NCBI GenBank assembly: GCA_017651645.1
Contig: JAGCCO010000042.1
Location: forward strand, 124,001 to 188,000
Length of the DNA: 64,000 bases
Reading direction: 5' to 3'
Source: Bacteroidales bacterium
Lineage (GTDB): Bacteria > Bacteroidota > Bacteroidia > Bacteroidales > F082
Below the pieces are notes generated by a model. That model made no database searches. It was given only the letters and a program-made list of their open reading frames with translations, and was not told the DNA's origin. Below, one piece after another: positions 55,759 to 63,727 of the stretch. The position numbers were made by a program, and so were the translations under genes. Every line of letters begins with the position of its first letter. The stretch's first letter is position 1.

Positions 55759-56350
55759 ACACAACATAGGATTCTTCTTCAAATGGTGCTTCGACCGTGT
55801 CGTGGCATTAGTAGGCCTTGTCCTTTTGTTTCTTCCATTGCTGCTTATCGCTATTCTCATCAAATTCGATTCTAAAGGTCCTGTTTTCTTTATGCAGTGG
55901 CGTATTGGAAAAGACGGCAAACCTTTTAGAATCTGCAAGTTTCGCACCATGCATATGCAAGCGCAAGGCGATTCCATCACCACGGCCAATGATCCGCGGG
56001 TGACTCGGATAGGTCGTTGGTTGCGCCACAGCAAGGTGGATTGTCTCACCGAGCTTGTCAATGTCTTTATTGGACAGATGAGCTTCGTGGGGCCGCGTCC
56101 CGATGTGCCGGGTTATGCCGACCAACTTCAAGGCGACGACCGTCGTATCTTGCAACTTCGTCCAGGCATCACGGGTCCCGCCAGCATCAAATACCGTAAC
56201 GAAGAGGAGCTGCTCGCGCAACAAGCTGACCCGAAATGGTACAATGACAATGTCATTTGGCCTGACAAAGTGAAAATCAACTTGGATTATTTAGACCATT
56301 GGAGTTTCTTCGGTGATATCAAGTTGATTTTCAAGACCGTGTTTCATTAA
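55745..56350 (+). CDS. Undecaprenyl-phosphate sugar-1-phosphate transferase (short WcaJ/PglC type)
   Basis: 201 residues from a GTG. One hydrophobic helix (about 18-38), then FRICKFRTMHMQ, RIGRWLRHSKVDCLTELVNV and MSFVGPRPDVPGYADQL form the bacterial sugar transferase catalytic domain. It lacks the N-terminal multi-helix part of full WcaJ. It would start lipid-linked repeat-unit synthesis by moving a sugar-phosphate from NDP-sugar to undecaprenyl phosphate. Confidence 0.9.
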   Translation: MEKNRHNIGFFFKWCFDRVVALVGLVLLFLPLLLIAILIKFDSKGPVFFMQWRIGKDGKPFRICKFRTMHMQAQGDSITTANDPRVTRIGRWLRHSKVDCLTELVNVFIGQMSFVGPRPDVPGYADQLQGDDRRILQLRPGITGPASIKYRNEEELLAQQADPKWYNDNVIWPDKVKINLDYLDHWSFFGDIKLIFKTVFH

Positions 56351-56401
56351 TCCCAGCCCCAGAGGGGCGACAGGAGCTAAAGCAGACGATGAAGTCCCTC
56401 C

Positions 56402-56438
56402 TTTTTGCATGTGGTCGGCTGCATGCAGTTGACCACAT
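56402..56438. terminator. Hairpin after the sugar transferase, convergent region
   Basis: ATGTGGTC/GACCACAT (about 56409-56438) encloses CTGCATGCAG. It is flanked by T5 on the left and A7 on the right, so it could terminate from either strand. Confidence 0.55.
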
Positions 56439-56474
56439 AAAAAAACCCCGTATTATTGGGGAAATAATACGAGG
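56439..56474 (-). terminator. Rho-independent terminator of tRNA-Asn
   Basis: On the minus strand a 12-bp stem (arms 56463-56474 and 56446-56457, one G-U) with a 5-nt loop is followed by seven U residues. It begins 33 bp after the tRNA end. Confidence 0.8.
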
Positions 56475-56507
56475 CCAAAAAATTAATAACATGAAACATA
56501 AAAATTG

Positions 56508-56581
56508 CGCCCCCTTCAGGACTTGAACCTGAGACCCCCTGATTAACAGTCAGATGCTCTGACCAACTGAGCTAAGGAGGC
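56508..56581 (-). tRNA. tRNA-Asn (GTT)
   Basis: A 74-nt cloverleaf. The acceptor is GCCTCCT/AGGGGGC with discriminator G. The D-arm is GCTC/GAGC, the anticodon loop CTGTTAA (GUU), and the T-arm TCAGG-TTCAAGT-CCTGA. CCA is not encoded. A TATTTTTG promoter element lies about 35 bp upstream on the minus strand. Confidence 0.95.
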
Positions 56582-56615
56582 TGCACAACGTCACAGAACT
56601 TTCGTTTTGCGGCTG

Positions 56616-56623
56616 CAAAAATA
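56616..56623 (-). promoter_or_regulatory. -7 promoter element for tRNA-Asn
   Basis: TATTTTTG on the minus strand, 34 bp upstream of the tRNA 5' end. Confidence 0.5.
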
Positions 56624-56749
56624 CGGCTTTTTCTATTACCGACAATATTTTTCGGACAAAAATTTTCAAATATTTTGTATCTACCTGAAAATCAACATGG
56701 ATTTTCCAGTGTATGTTAGAGATTCCCTGCGGGGAATTTATTTTTTTCC

Positions 56750-56757
56750 TATCTTTG
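56750..56757 (+). promoter_or_regulatory. -7 promoter element for the adenosine kinase gene
   Basis: TATCTTTG, an exact match, lies 21 bp before the ATG at 56779. A REP-like hairpin (ATTCCC/GGGGAAT, about 56722-56738) lies just upstream. Confidence 0.55.
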
Positions 56758-56778
56758 CCACTCTAAAAGCAAAATACT

Positions 56779-57765
56779 ATGCAACAAAAGAAAATCCTCG
56801 GAATAGGAAGCGCGCTTGTCGACATATTGAGCCAGATTCCCAATGAACAAGTGCTGCAAGAACTCAACCTCCCAAAAGGAAGCATGACCTATGTCAACAC
56901 CTCTGATATCGTCAAAATCGGCGATCATATCCACCAGAAGTACGGTAGCCAACGTGCCAGCGGCGGCTCAACGGCCAACACGATGTGCGGCTTGTCGCGA
57001 CTTGGCGTTGAAACCGGTTTCCTAAGCAAAATCGGCAAAGACGAAGTGGGCGAGTTTTTCAAGAAACAAATGATTGACTGTAACGTGAAACCTCAGCTGC
57101 TGACTACCGACACGCCTTCAGGTCGCGTCATCGCTATGGTGACTCCCGACGGCGAGCGCACCTTCGCCACTTGCCTCGGCGCCGCCATCGAGATGGGTCC
57201 TGACGATATCCATCCCGACCTCTTGGAGGGCTGGGATATCTTCTACGTAGAAGGCTATCTCGTGGCTAATCCTCCTTTGCTCGAGAAAGCCCTCGACACC
57301 GCCTACGCCAAAGGCATGACAATCGCCATGGATATGGCTAGCTACAACGAAGTACAGAAACACCGAGACCTGGTACTCCGTCTTTTGGAAGACAGGTTGG
57401 ACATTGTGTTTGCCAACGAACAAGAAGCCCAAGTGCTGACGGGATTGGAAGATCCCGAAGAAGCCTTGCATTACATCGCCGAACGCTGCCAAATCGCCGT
57501 GGTGAAGGTGGGTGCCAAAGGGGCATTCATCCAACGTGGCAACGAAGTCGTCACCGTGCCACCCATGACAGCCAATGTGATTGACACCACAGGAGCTGGT
57601 GACTTATGGGCCTCAGGATTCCTCGCTGGACTCGTAAAAGGTGAAGACCTCCAGAAATGCGGCATGATGGGCGCTATCGTGGCCAAGAATATCATTGAAG
57701 TCGTAGGGGCTAAGATGGATGACGAACGTTGGGAAAACATTCACAAGGCCATTTCGCTTTTATAA
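56779..57765 (+). CDS. PfkB-family kinase, adenosine kinase-like
   Basis: 328 residues. GIGSALVDILSQIPNEQVLQ, RASGGSTANTMCGLSRLG and DTTGAGDLWASGFLAGL (anion hole and catalytic Asp) are the ribokinase-fold signatures. This branch is usually annotated as adenosine kinase in Bacteroidota. It phosphorylates a nucleoside or sugar with ATP. Its stop codon is directly followed by an inverted repeat element. Confidence 0.85.
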   Translation: MQQKKILGIGSALVDILSQIPNEQVLQELNLPKGSMTYVNTSDIVKIGDHIHQKYGSQRASGGSTANTMCGLSRLGVETGFLSKIGKDEVGEFFKKQMIDCNVKPQLLTTDTPSGRVIAMVTPDGERTFATCLGAAIEMGPDDIHPDLLEGWDIFYVEGYLVANPPLLEKALDTAYAKGMTIAMDMASYNEVQKHRDLVLRLLEDRLDIVFANEQEAQVLTGLEDPEEALHYIAERCQIAVVKVGAKGAFIQRGNEVVTVPPMTANVIDTTGAGDLWASGFLAGLVKGEDLQKCGMMGAIVAKNIIEVVGAKMDDERWENIHKAISLL

Positions 57766-57940
57766 TCACAAAACCCACAAAACTTTCAAAACCAATTTAT
57801 TATGATGCATTACAACGACTCCCAACCGAGTCGTCGTTGTAATGCTGTAAAAGTTTGGACTGCATACAAAGGATGCGTAGGAAAGGAGCCAGTTGGCGAC
57901 TTTCTTAGTAAGAGTTTTGAGGGTTTTGAAGGTTTTGTGA
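57766..57940. repeat. Nested inverted-repeat element between adoK-like gene and fusA paralog
   Basis: The outer arms (57766-57793, 57914-57940) consist of CAAAACC- and GGTTTTG-type units spaced 9 bp apart and are about 80% complementary. An inner perfect 12-bp pair GCATTACAACGA/TCGTTGTAATGC (57807-57845) sits between them. The element starts the base after the kinase stop. No convincing gene is present in the spacer to 58051. Confidence 0.75.
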
Positions 57941-57982
57941 CAATAATATATGTATTTTGGTTGAAGATATTAGGTTTTTTCG

Positions 57983-57990
57983 TAATTTTG
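57983..57990 (+). promoter_or_regulatory. -7 promoter element for the EF-G paralog
   Basis: TAATTTTG lies 61 bp before the start codon, leaving an AT-rich leader (57991-58051). Confidence 0.5.
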
Positions 57991-58051
57991 CGCCCACTAT
58001 AGTGATTTTCGCGAAAAGTAAATATTTAATAATTAGCTAGTTAGATAAAAA

Positions 58052-60187
58052 ATGAAGGAATTCCAGACAAAAGACATCCGTAACGTTGCCCTTATCGGTG
58101 CAGCTAAATCGGGTAAGACCATCCTTGCCGAAAACATGCTTTTCGAAGGCAAGCTCATCAACAGAAAAGGAAGCACCGAGGAGAAAAACACCGTCTCTGA
58201 CTATCGTCCCATCGAGATGGAACGTCAGATTTCAGTGAACGCTTCCATGATGTACACCATCTACAACGACAAGAAGATCAACATCCTGGACACCCCTGGT
58301 TTCAGTGACTTCTCTGGCGACATCGTCAGCTGTCTCAGCGCCGCCGACATCGCCGTGTGCACGGTCAACGCACAATCGGGTGTGGAAGCCACCACCGAGA
58401 ACGCCTGGCGTCATGCTGCCAACACACATAAGCCTGTTGTGTTCTTCATGAACCAACTCGACCACAGCAACGCCAACTTCGACAACACGGTCCGCGAACT
58501 GAAAGAATATTTCGGTGACAAGGTCACGCCTATCCAATATCCCGTCAACACCGGTGAAGACTTCAACGCCGTCATCGACTTGATCATGATGAAGATGTTG
58601 GTCTTCAAGAACGGCAACGGCGCCCCTGAGATTCAGGACATTCCTGCCGCCGAGATGGACAAGGCCGAAGAGCTGCACAACAACCTCATTGAGCACGCCG
58701 CCGAAGGTGAAGAAGCCCTGATGGAGAAGTTCTTCGAAGAGATGACCCTGAGCGAGGAAGACATGGAACGCGGTATCCACCTGGGTATCGTCAACCGTGA
58801 GATGTTCCCCGTCCTTTGTGGAGCTGCCAAGCGTGGCGTGGGTGTCACCCGTCTGATGGAGTTCCTCATCAACGCCTGCCCGTCGCCTGCTGACATGCCA
58901 GCCATCAAAGCCAAGAACGGCCAGGAGTTCCACAACAGCGTCGACGACCCGACCGCCCTGTTCATCTTCAAGGTGACCACCGAACAGAACCTCGGCGACG
59001 TGGCTTGGATGCGCGTTTATGGCGGTTCCGTCGTGAAGAGCCAAGACCTCATCAACCCGCGCACAGGCAACAAGGAGCGCATCTCACAGCTGCTTGCCTT
59101 CCGTGGCAAGAACCGTGAAGAGGTGGAAAAGGTCAACGCTGGTGATATCATCTGCACCATCAAGCTGAAGGACGGCCGCATCGGTGATTCTCTGGTCGAC
59201 GCCAAGGCCGCCGAAGCCACCTTCCCCGAGATCCCGTTCCCGACCCCGATCTTCTCGATCGCCGTCAAGGCCGTCAACTCACAAGAAGACGAGAAGCTGG
59301 GCAGCATCCTCAACGACATCCACAAGACCGATCCGACTGTCATCAGCGGCATGTCGCGTGAGCTGCGTCAGAACATCCTGCAGTGCCAGGGCGAATATCA
59401 CTTCAACACCCTGAAGTGGTACTTCGATAACGTCTATAAGCTTGCCATTGAGACCACTTCCCCGAAGATCCCGTATCGTGAGACCATCACCAAGAGCGCT
59501 AGCGCCAGCTACCGTCATAAGAAACAATCCGGTGGTAGCGGTCAGTTCGGTGAGGTGCACATGCAGCTGGCTCCTTACTTCGAGGGTTACACCGACCCGA
59601 GCGAACTGCAGGTGCGCGACAAGCAGGAGTACGAACTGCCTTGGGGCGGTAAGCTCATCTTCGCCAACTGCGTCGTCGGTGGTGCCATCGATGCCCGATT
59701 CATGCCCGCCATCCTGAAGGGTGTGAACGAACGTCTGGAGCAGGGCCCGCTCACGGGTTCCTACGCTCGCGACATCATCGTCTACATCTACGATGGTAAG
59801 ATGCACCCGGTCGACTCCAACGAAATGGCCTTTAAGATCGCTGGTCGTATGGCCTTCAGCGCCGCCTTTAAGAACGCTGGCCCGAAGATCATGGAGCCTA
59901 TCTACGACCTTGACGTGCGCATGCCCGCTGACCTCATGGGTGCTGTGATGACCGACCTGCAAGGCCGTCGTGCCATCGTGATGGGTATGGACAGCGACCA
60001 TAACTACCAGACCATCCACGCCAAGGTTCCGTTGGCCGAGATGGACCGCTATTCGACCTCATTGAGCTCACTGACCTCGGGCCGTGGAACCTTCACCATG
60101 AAGTATGCTGAATACCAGCAGGTTCCTACCGATGTCCAGAACCGCCTCCTCAAGGAGTACGAAGAGAGCCAGAAGGAAGAAGAATAA
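58052..60187 (+). CDS. Elongation factor G paralog (EF-G2-like), catalytic His replaced
   Basis: 711 residues with EF-G domains I-V. The P-loop GAAKSGKT (16-23) and G4 NQLD are present. G3 reads DTPGFSDF, so the His that activates GTP hydrolysis (DTPGHVDF in normal EF-G) is Phe84. Switch I is also altered (EMERQIS instead of EQERGIT). Domain IV loops (SGGSGQFGEVHMQL) are conserved. This matches the Bacteroides EF-G2 paralog, reported to support translation without GTP hydrolysis. Codon use looks biased, suggesting high expression. A strong terminator follows. Confidence 0.9.
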   Translation: MKEFQTKDIRNVALIGAAKSGKTILAENMLFEGKLINRKGSTEEKNTVSDYRPIEMERQISVNASMMYTIYNDKKINILDTPGFSDFSGDIVSCLSAADIAVCTVNAQSGVEATTENAWRHAANTHKPVVFFMNQLDHSNANFDNTVRELKEYFGDKVTPIQYPVNTGEDFNAVIDLIMMKMLVFKNGNGAPEIQDIPAAEMDKAEELHNNLIEHAAEGEEALMEKFFEEMTLSEEDMERGIHLGIVNREMFPVLCGAAKRGVGVTRLMEFLINACPSPADMPAIKAKNGQEFHNSVDDPTALFIFKVTTEQNLGDVAWMRVYGGSVVKSQDLINPRTGNKERISQLLAFRGKNREEVEKVNAGDIICTIKLKDGRIGDSLVDAKAAEATFPEIPFPTPIFSIAVKAVNSQEDEKLGSILNDIHKTDPTVISGMSRELRQNILQCQGEYHFNTLKWYFDNVYKLAIETTSPKIPYRETITKSASASYRHKKQSGGSGQFGEVHMQLAPYFEGYTDPSELQVRDKQEYELPWGGKLIFANCVVGGAIDARFMPAILKGVNERLEQGPLTGSYARDIIVYIYDGKMHPVDSNEMAFKIAGRMAFSAAFKNAGPKIMEPIYDLDVRMPADLMGAVMTDLQGRRAIVMGMDSDHNYQTIHAKVPLAEMDRYSTSLSSLTSGRGTFTMKYAEYQQVPTDVQNRLLKEYEESQKEEE

Positions 60188-60227
60188 AAAAAGAACAAGA
60201 GTATTTTTTCATAAGTATTGCATTTTT

Positions 60228-60260
60228 CCCCGTCGCAAGTTTTTGTGGCGGGGTTTTTTT
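60228..60260 (+). terminator. Rho-independent terminator after the EF-G paralog
   Basis: An 11-bp stem (CCCCGTCGCAA / TTGTGGCGGGG with G-U pairs) and a 4-nt loop precede seven T residues, 41 bp after the stop. Confidence 0.9.
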
Positions 60261-60269
60261 ATGCGAACA

Positions 60270-60301
60270 TTTGCAAATCTGTGGAGGTTGTATTATCTTT
60301 G
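60270..60301 (+). promoter_or_regulatory. Promoter, -33 TTTG and -7 TATCTTTG
   Basis: TTTG at 60270-60273 and TATCTTTG at 60294-60301 are 20 bp apart, a full Bacteroidota sigma-ABfr promoter. It is followed by an unusually strong AAGGAGGT Shine-Dalgarno sequence (60311-60318) before the ATG at 60322. Confidence 0.75.
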
Positions 60302-60321
60302 CCTGCAAAAAAGGAGGTAAC

Positions 60322-60933
60322 ATGAAATTATTGCAAATAATATGGAACAAGAAAACTTCTCTTATTCTATCCATCATTTTATGTTTGATGTTTATTGGAT
60401 GCGATAATCCAAATAAACAAAATACTAATATTGCTTCAAATGACAGTATTTGTAACGACACAATTAAAAAAGAAGAAACGAGTGCATTTAGTCCGGTACT
60501 TTTGAAAGAAATCATGTCTTTTATTGATAAAACCGATGATTTTGACATGGTAATTCCCATTTGGGCAATTAAAAAAGGAAATGTATGCAGTCTGTTTATT
60601 TCTAATTCATATTATTATGACACACGATTTCTCATTGGTTATCAAATAATTGAAAACAAGATGGTTGCATTTTATTACAAATATGCAGATGAAAAAATGA
60701 ATTATTCTGATTTTCATAAAATGTTAGATACAATAGACAAAAGCGAATTGGAAGATGAAAGCAGTTGTTTGGATTGTTTGATTGACAGGTCAAAACTAAA
60801 AGTAGATTATCCAACGGATTATCTTAATGAAAACTCTGAAGAAGTGAGTAATTGGTTTTTCGATCCAATTGGTAGACGATACATTATTCATAATCCAGAT
60901 AGTTTAGAACTCGTCTTTGAAGGTTGTTATTAA
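60322..60933 (+). CDS. Putative lipoprotein, unknown function
   Basis: About 203 residues. A lipobox (LMFIGCDNP, Cys27) suggests lipid anchoring. The rest is polar and AT-rich in codon use, with a C-terminal block FFDPIGRRYIIHNPDSLEL. No family was recognised. A degraded copy of the C-terminal block follows within 110 bp. The strong Shine-Dalgarno sequence and AT-rich codons differ from surrounding genes. Confidence 0.72.
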   Translation: MKLLQIIWNKKTSLILSIILCLMFIGCDNPNKQNTNIASNDSICNDTIKKEETSAFSPVLLKEIMSFIDKTDDFDMVIPIWAIKKGNVCSLFISNSYYYDTRFLIGYQIIENKMVAFYYKYADEKMNYSDFHKMLDTIDKSELEDESSCLDCLIDRSKLKVDYPTDYLNENSEEVSNWFFDPIGRRYIIHNPDSLELVFEGCY

Positions 60934-60937
60934 AAAA

Positions 60938-61042
60938 CTAAACTCAGACGAAGCTTTGTACACGCTGTTTGACCCATACGGAAAGATTTTCAAGGTGCAC
61001 GATTGTGATAGTTTGGAATTGATATATGAAGGGGGACTTTAG
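60938..61042 (+). pseudogene. C-terminal remnant of a paralog of the preceding lipoprotein
   Basis: In a frame different from the upstream gene, LFDPYGKIFKVHDCDSLELIYEGGL ends at a TAG (61040-61042). It aligns over its whole length with FFDPIGRRYIIHNPDSLELVFEGCY at the end of the preceding gene. No start or upstream domain is present, so it looks like the surviving 3' end of a duplicated gene. Confidence 0.65.
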
Positions 61043-61043
61043 A

Positions 61044-61102
61044 AAAGTTTCCTCTTTTTTAGGAAAGATTTTAGAAAAGTTTCCCCAATTTTAGGAAACT
61101 TT
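61044..61102. repeat. Tandem inverted repeats with AAAGTTTCC/GGAAACTTT
   Basis: AAAGTTTCC (61076-61084) and GGAAACTTT (61094-61102) form a perfect 9-bp inverted pair around a 9-bp loop. A related, shorter copy lies at 61044-61068. It precedes the RelB gene and could be an operator or terminator. Confidence 0.6.
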
Positions 61103-61169
61103 GTATTCTCTATAATAATCATATTGATATTTTTTTGATTTAAAACATACAAATATTCAAAAATTGCTG

Positions 61170-61177
61170 TATTTTTG
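61170..61177 (+). promoter_or_regulatory. -7 promoter element for the relB/PIN pair
   Basis: TATTTTTG lies 19 bp before the ATG at 61197. Confidence 0.5.
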
Positions 61178-61196
61178 CAGTCAAAATATCAACATT

Positions 61197-61490
61197 ATGT
61201 CACAATCTGCTTATACTATCCGTTTGGATTCAGATTTAAAAAATCGGTTTGATACGCTCTGCGAGGATTTCGGCATGAGCGCAACAACTGCTTTCAACAT
61301 CTTTATTCGTACCGTTATCCGCAAGCGCAAAATACCTTTCGAAATCGAAATTTCTGAAAAAGATGCCATCCATGAGGAAGGCCGTAGAGCATTTTGGGAA
61401 ATCAGAAAAATGGCGGAACAAGGTGCATTTCCTGATATGACTTTGGATGAAATCAATGAAGAGATCAGATTGACAAGGGAGGAGAAGTGA
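61197..61490 (+). CDS. RelB/DinJ-family antitoxin
   Basis: 97 residues. The N-terminal RHH DNA-binding stretch is SAYTIRLDSDLKNRFDTLCEDFGMSATTAFNIFIRTVI, typical of RelB/DinJ. The C-terminal helix would wrap the toxin. Its stop overlaps the next gene by 1 bp. RelB antitoxins usually pair with RelE/YafQ toxins, but the downstream gene encodes a PIN protein. The RHH part should autoregulate the promoter at 61170. Confidence 0.85.
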   Translation: MSQSAYTIRLDSDLKNRFDTLCEDFGMSATTAFNIFIRTVIRKRKIPFEIEISEKDAIHEEGRRAFWEIRKMAEQGAFPDMTLDEINEEIRLTREEK

Positions 61491-61903
61491 TGAGCAAAAT
61501 ATTTGCAGTCATTGACACCAATGTTGTCGTTTCAGGTATGATTACAAAAAATCCTGAATCTCCAACAGTGGGTGTATTGGCAAGTTTAGGCGACAAAAAC
61601 ATTACGCCATTGTATTGTGAAGAAATACTTGAAGAATACAAAAGCGTATTGAACAGAGAGAAGTTCCAACTCCCAAAAGAAAAAATAGAAAACTTCATCA
61701 ACATGTTGAAATCAGATGGTGTTTCAACAACAAGAAAACCTTCAAAAGAGTTCTTTCCCGACCCACAGGATATAGTGTTTTACGAGGTGGCTTTGTCAAA
61801 AGAAGATTCGTTTCTCGTAACGGGCAATATGAAACATTATCCGAAAGTGGATTTCGTAGTAACGCCTGCCGAGATGATGAAAATAATTGAAAGCAATAAA
61901 TAA
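61490..61903 (+). CDS. PIN-domain toxin component
   Basis: 137 residues. AVIDTNVVVSGMIT (first catalytic Asp), a mid-protein Glu/Asp set (EEILEEY, DPQDIVFYEVALS) and LVTGNMKHYP match the PIN family described as putative toxin component (COG1569 type). It would cleave RNA with bound Mg2+. The ATG at 61490 overlaps the antitoxin stop. Confidence 0.85.
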   Translation: MSKIFAVIDTNVVVSGMITKNPESPTVGVLASLGDKNITPLYCEEILEEYKSVLNREKFQLPKEKIENFINMLKSDGVSTTRKPSKEFFPDPQDIVFYEVALSKEDSFLVTGNMKHYPKVDFVVTPAEMMKIIESNK

Positions 61904-61908
61904 GTTAT

Positions 61909-63276
61909 TTAAAGATTCCTCTCCCGCCACTGTTGGCTGAACGACTTGGAGGCAAACTCGGGCAGGGGTCTTTCGCCCCAAAGCGGTCCCAATAGGCGTT
62001 TTATTTCCAGTTTCTTGAAAAACAACGGGCTGTCCATCTTTTTGCGTGACTTGCAATGCCAGACCATAGCCTTCACCAAGGCATCAAAGCGGGCATTGCC
62101 TTGTTTGTCCGTCATGGCCTGATGGCGGTTTTCGATAATTAAGTCATCCAACGGAATTTTCACGGGACAGATGTCGACACACTTACCGCATAGCGCACAA
62201 GCGGCATTCAAATGATGATATTCCTCCATGCCTGCCATCAAAGGGGTCATCACTACGCCTACCGGTCCGATGTGTTTGCTGCCATAGGAATAACCTCCGA
62301 TGTTCTTATAGACAGGACAAACGCTTACGCAAGCCCCACAATGAATGCATGACATGGCTTTGCGCTGTTTCTCATGAGAAAGCAACTCTGAGCGGTTGTT
62401 GTCCAATAGGATGACATACATCTGCCCAGGGCCTTTGCCTGTCTTGGCCGGACCAAAGGTGATGGTATTGCAAGCCGCCATGCTTTGTCCTGAAGAATGC
62501 AAGGAAAGCAGAGGCAACAGCACAGCCAGATCGTCCATGGTAGGAATCACCTTGGCGATGCCTGCCACCACGATATGAATCCTAGCTGATGAGGTGGATT
62601 TCAAGATATTGCCTTCATTTTCGGTCAGCACCACGCCACCGACATCGGAAAGCAAGAAGTTGGCACCCGTGATGCAAATCGGAACATTTTTCGATTCAAC
62701 ACTCACCTCATGACGCACAAAGTTGACCATCTGCTTGACTGTGCTGTCAGGTTTCAATTTGAAGGCACCTGTAAGAATAGCGTTGTTCTCTTCCTTAGAG
62801 AGGTGGATGGAAGGTGACAGAGGATGATAGGACTTCTGCTTGCCTTCATGAAGAATGAAACGCCCAACTTCAGTCTCCACCACATGGATGTTTTTTCGTT
62901 CAAGGAATCCGTTGAGTTCTATTTCATCGAGCACCATGGAGTTGGAACGCATGATGGCATTGGCTTTCTCTTTGCAGATAAGGTCGAAAATCATGGTCAA
63001 GGCATCATCGGCATTGCGCGCCCAAAGTACTTTTCCTCCGTTTTCGGTGAAATGGGTCTCAAAATCAACCAAAAGTTTCTCCAAACTCAATAGTGACTTG
63101 TTGCGTAAAGTATAGGCGCGTTGTTTTTCCAAGTCGAGGTTGCGGTAGTTCACCTTGCCTTTGGCAAAGCTGCTCTCGAAACAACCTGTGCTATAGTTGA
63201 TTTTCTGCCAATGCTCCTCATCGAAAGCTGTTGCACAGCCTTGTTGGAATAAAGTATTCGGTTCACTCATCATCAT
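61909..63276 (-). CDS. LutB-like LUD-domain iron-sulfur protein
   Basis: About 455 residues. The LUD domain (QRAYTLRNKSLLSLEKLL, ANAIMRSNSMVLDEIELNGFL, ITGANFLLSDVGGVVLTENEG) is followed by two 4Fe-4S motifs (CIHCGACVSVCPVY, CALCGKCVDICPVKIPL). In L-lactate utilisation, LutB works with LutA and LutC in a lactate-oxidising complex. Neither partner is adjacent. The frame is open much further upstream, but that part is antisense-overlapping rpiB. The three ATGs at 63276, 63273 and 63270 are equally placed. Confidence 0.87.
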   Translation of the reverse strand: MMMSEPNTLFQQGCATAFDEEHWQKINYSTGCFESSFAKGKVNYRNLDLEKQRAYTLRNKSLLSLEKLLVDFETHFTENGGKVLWARNADDALTMIFDLICKEKANAIMRSNSMVLDEIELNGFLERKNIHVVETEVGRFILHEGKQKSYHPLSPSIHLSKEENNAILTGAFKLKPDSTVKQMVNFVRHEVSVESKNVPICITGANFLLSDVGGVVLTENEGNILKSTSSARIHIVVAGIAKVIPTMDDLAVLLPLLSLHSSGQSMAACNTITFGPAKTGKGPGQMYVILLDNNRSELLSHEKQRKAMSCIHCGACVSVCPVYKNIGGYSYGSKHIGPVGVVMTPLMAGMEEYHHLNAACALCGKCVDICPVKIPLDDLIIENRHQAMTDKQGNARFDALVKAMVWHCKSRKKMDSPLFFKKLEIKRLLGPLWGERPLPEFASKSFSQQWRERNL

Positions 63277-63718
63277 GATTCTCAATAGGTTCAATTTTTT
63301 GTACTCTTCTCGCGTGGCGACCGCCTTCAAAGTCAGTGTTGAGGAAAACTTGCACCATTTCCCAAGCCAATTCGTTGGAAATGAAACGACCAGGCAAGGC
63401 AAGGATATTGGCATCATTATGTTGACGGGCCAGTTTGGCCAGTTCCACATTCCAACATAAGGCTGCACGCACATTGTGGTGATGGTTGGCTGTCATTTGG
63501 GCACCGTTGCCACTGCCACAAAGGATGATGCCTAACGGATATTGTCCAGATTCTATGGCATTCGCCAAAGGATGAATCATGTCAGGATAGTCGACGCTAT
63601 CAGGGGTGTATGTGCCATAATCATCGACTTGATAACCCGCCTCTGTCAGCTTTTCAATCAGATATTGCTTCATCTCAAAACCACCATGGTCGCTTGCAAT
63701 GGGGATGATGTGTTCCAT
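63263..63718 (-). CDS. rpiB: Ribose-5-phosphate isomerase B
   Basis: 151 residues. IPIASDHGGFEMKQYL, VDDYGTYTPDSVDYPD, GIILCGSGNGAQMTANHHHNVRAALCW (catalytic Cys in the loop) and ILALPGRFIS are RpiB landmarks. It interconverts ribose-5-phosphate and ribulose-5-phosphate. The internal ATG at 63718 is chosen because the residues before it do not match the family. It overlaps the LutB-like gene. Confidence 0.94.
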   Translation of the reverse strand: MEHIIPIASDHGGFEMKQYLIEKLTEAGYQVDDYGTYTPDSVDYPDMIHPLANAIESGQYPLGIILCGSGNGAQMTANHHHNVRAALCWNVELAKLARQHNDANILALPGRFISNELAWEMVQVFLNTDFEGGRHARRVQKIEPIENHDDE

Positions 63719-63727
63719 TTTTTCTGC

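Noticed and set aside
57802..58002. 66-residue open frame in the spacer before the EF-G paralog
   Set aside because: It lies inside a nested inverted repeat and has no family resemblance or Shine-Dalgarno sequence.
60322..61042. Single gene broken by a frameshift near 60930
   Set aside because: The second segment repeats the C-terminal block of the first rather than continuing it, so a duplicated remnant fits better.
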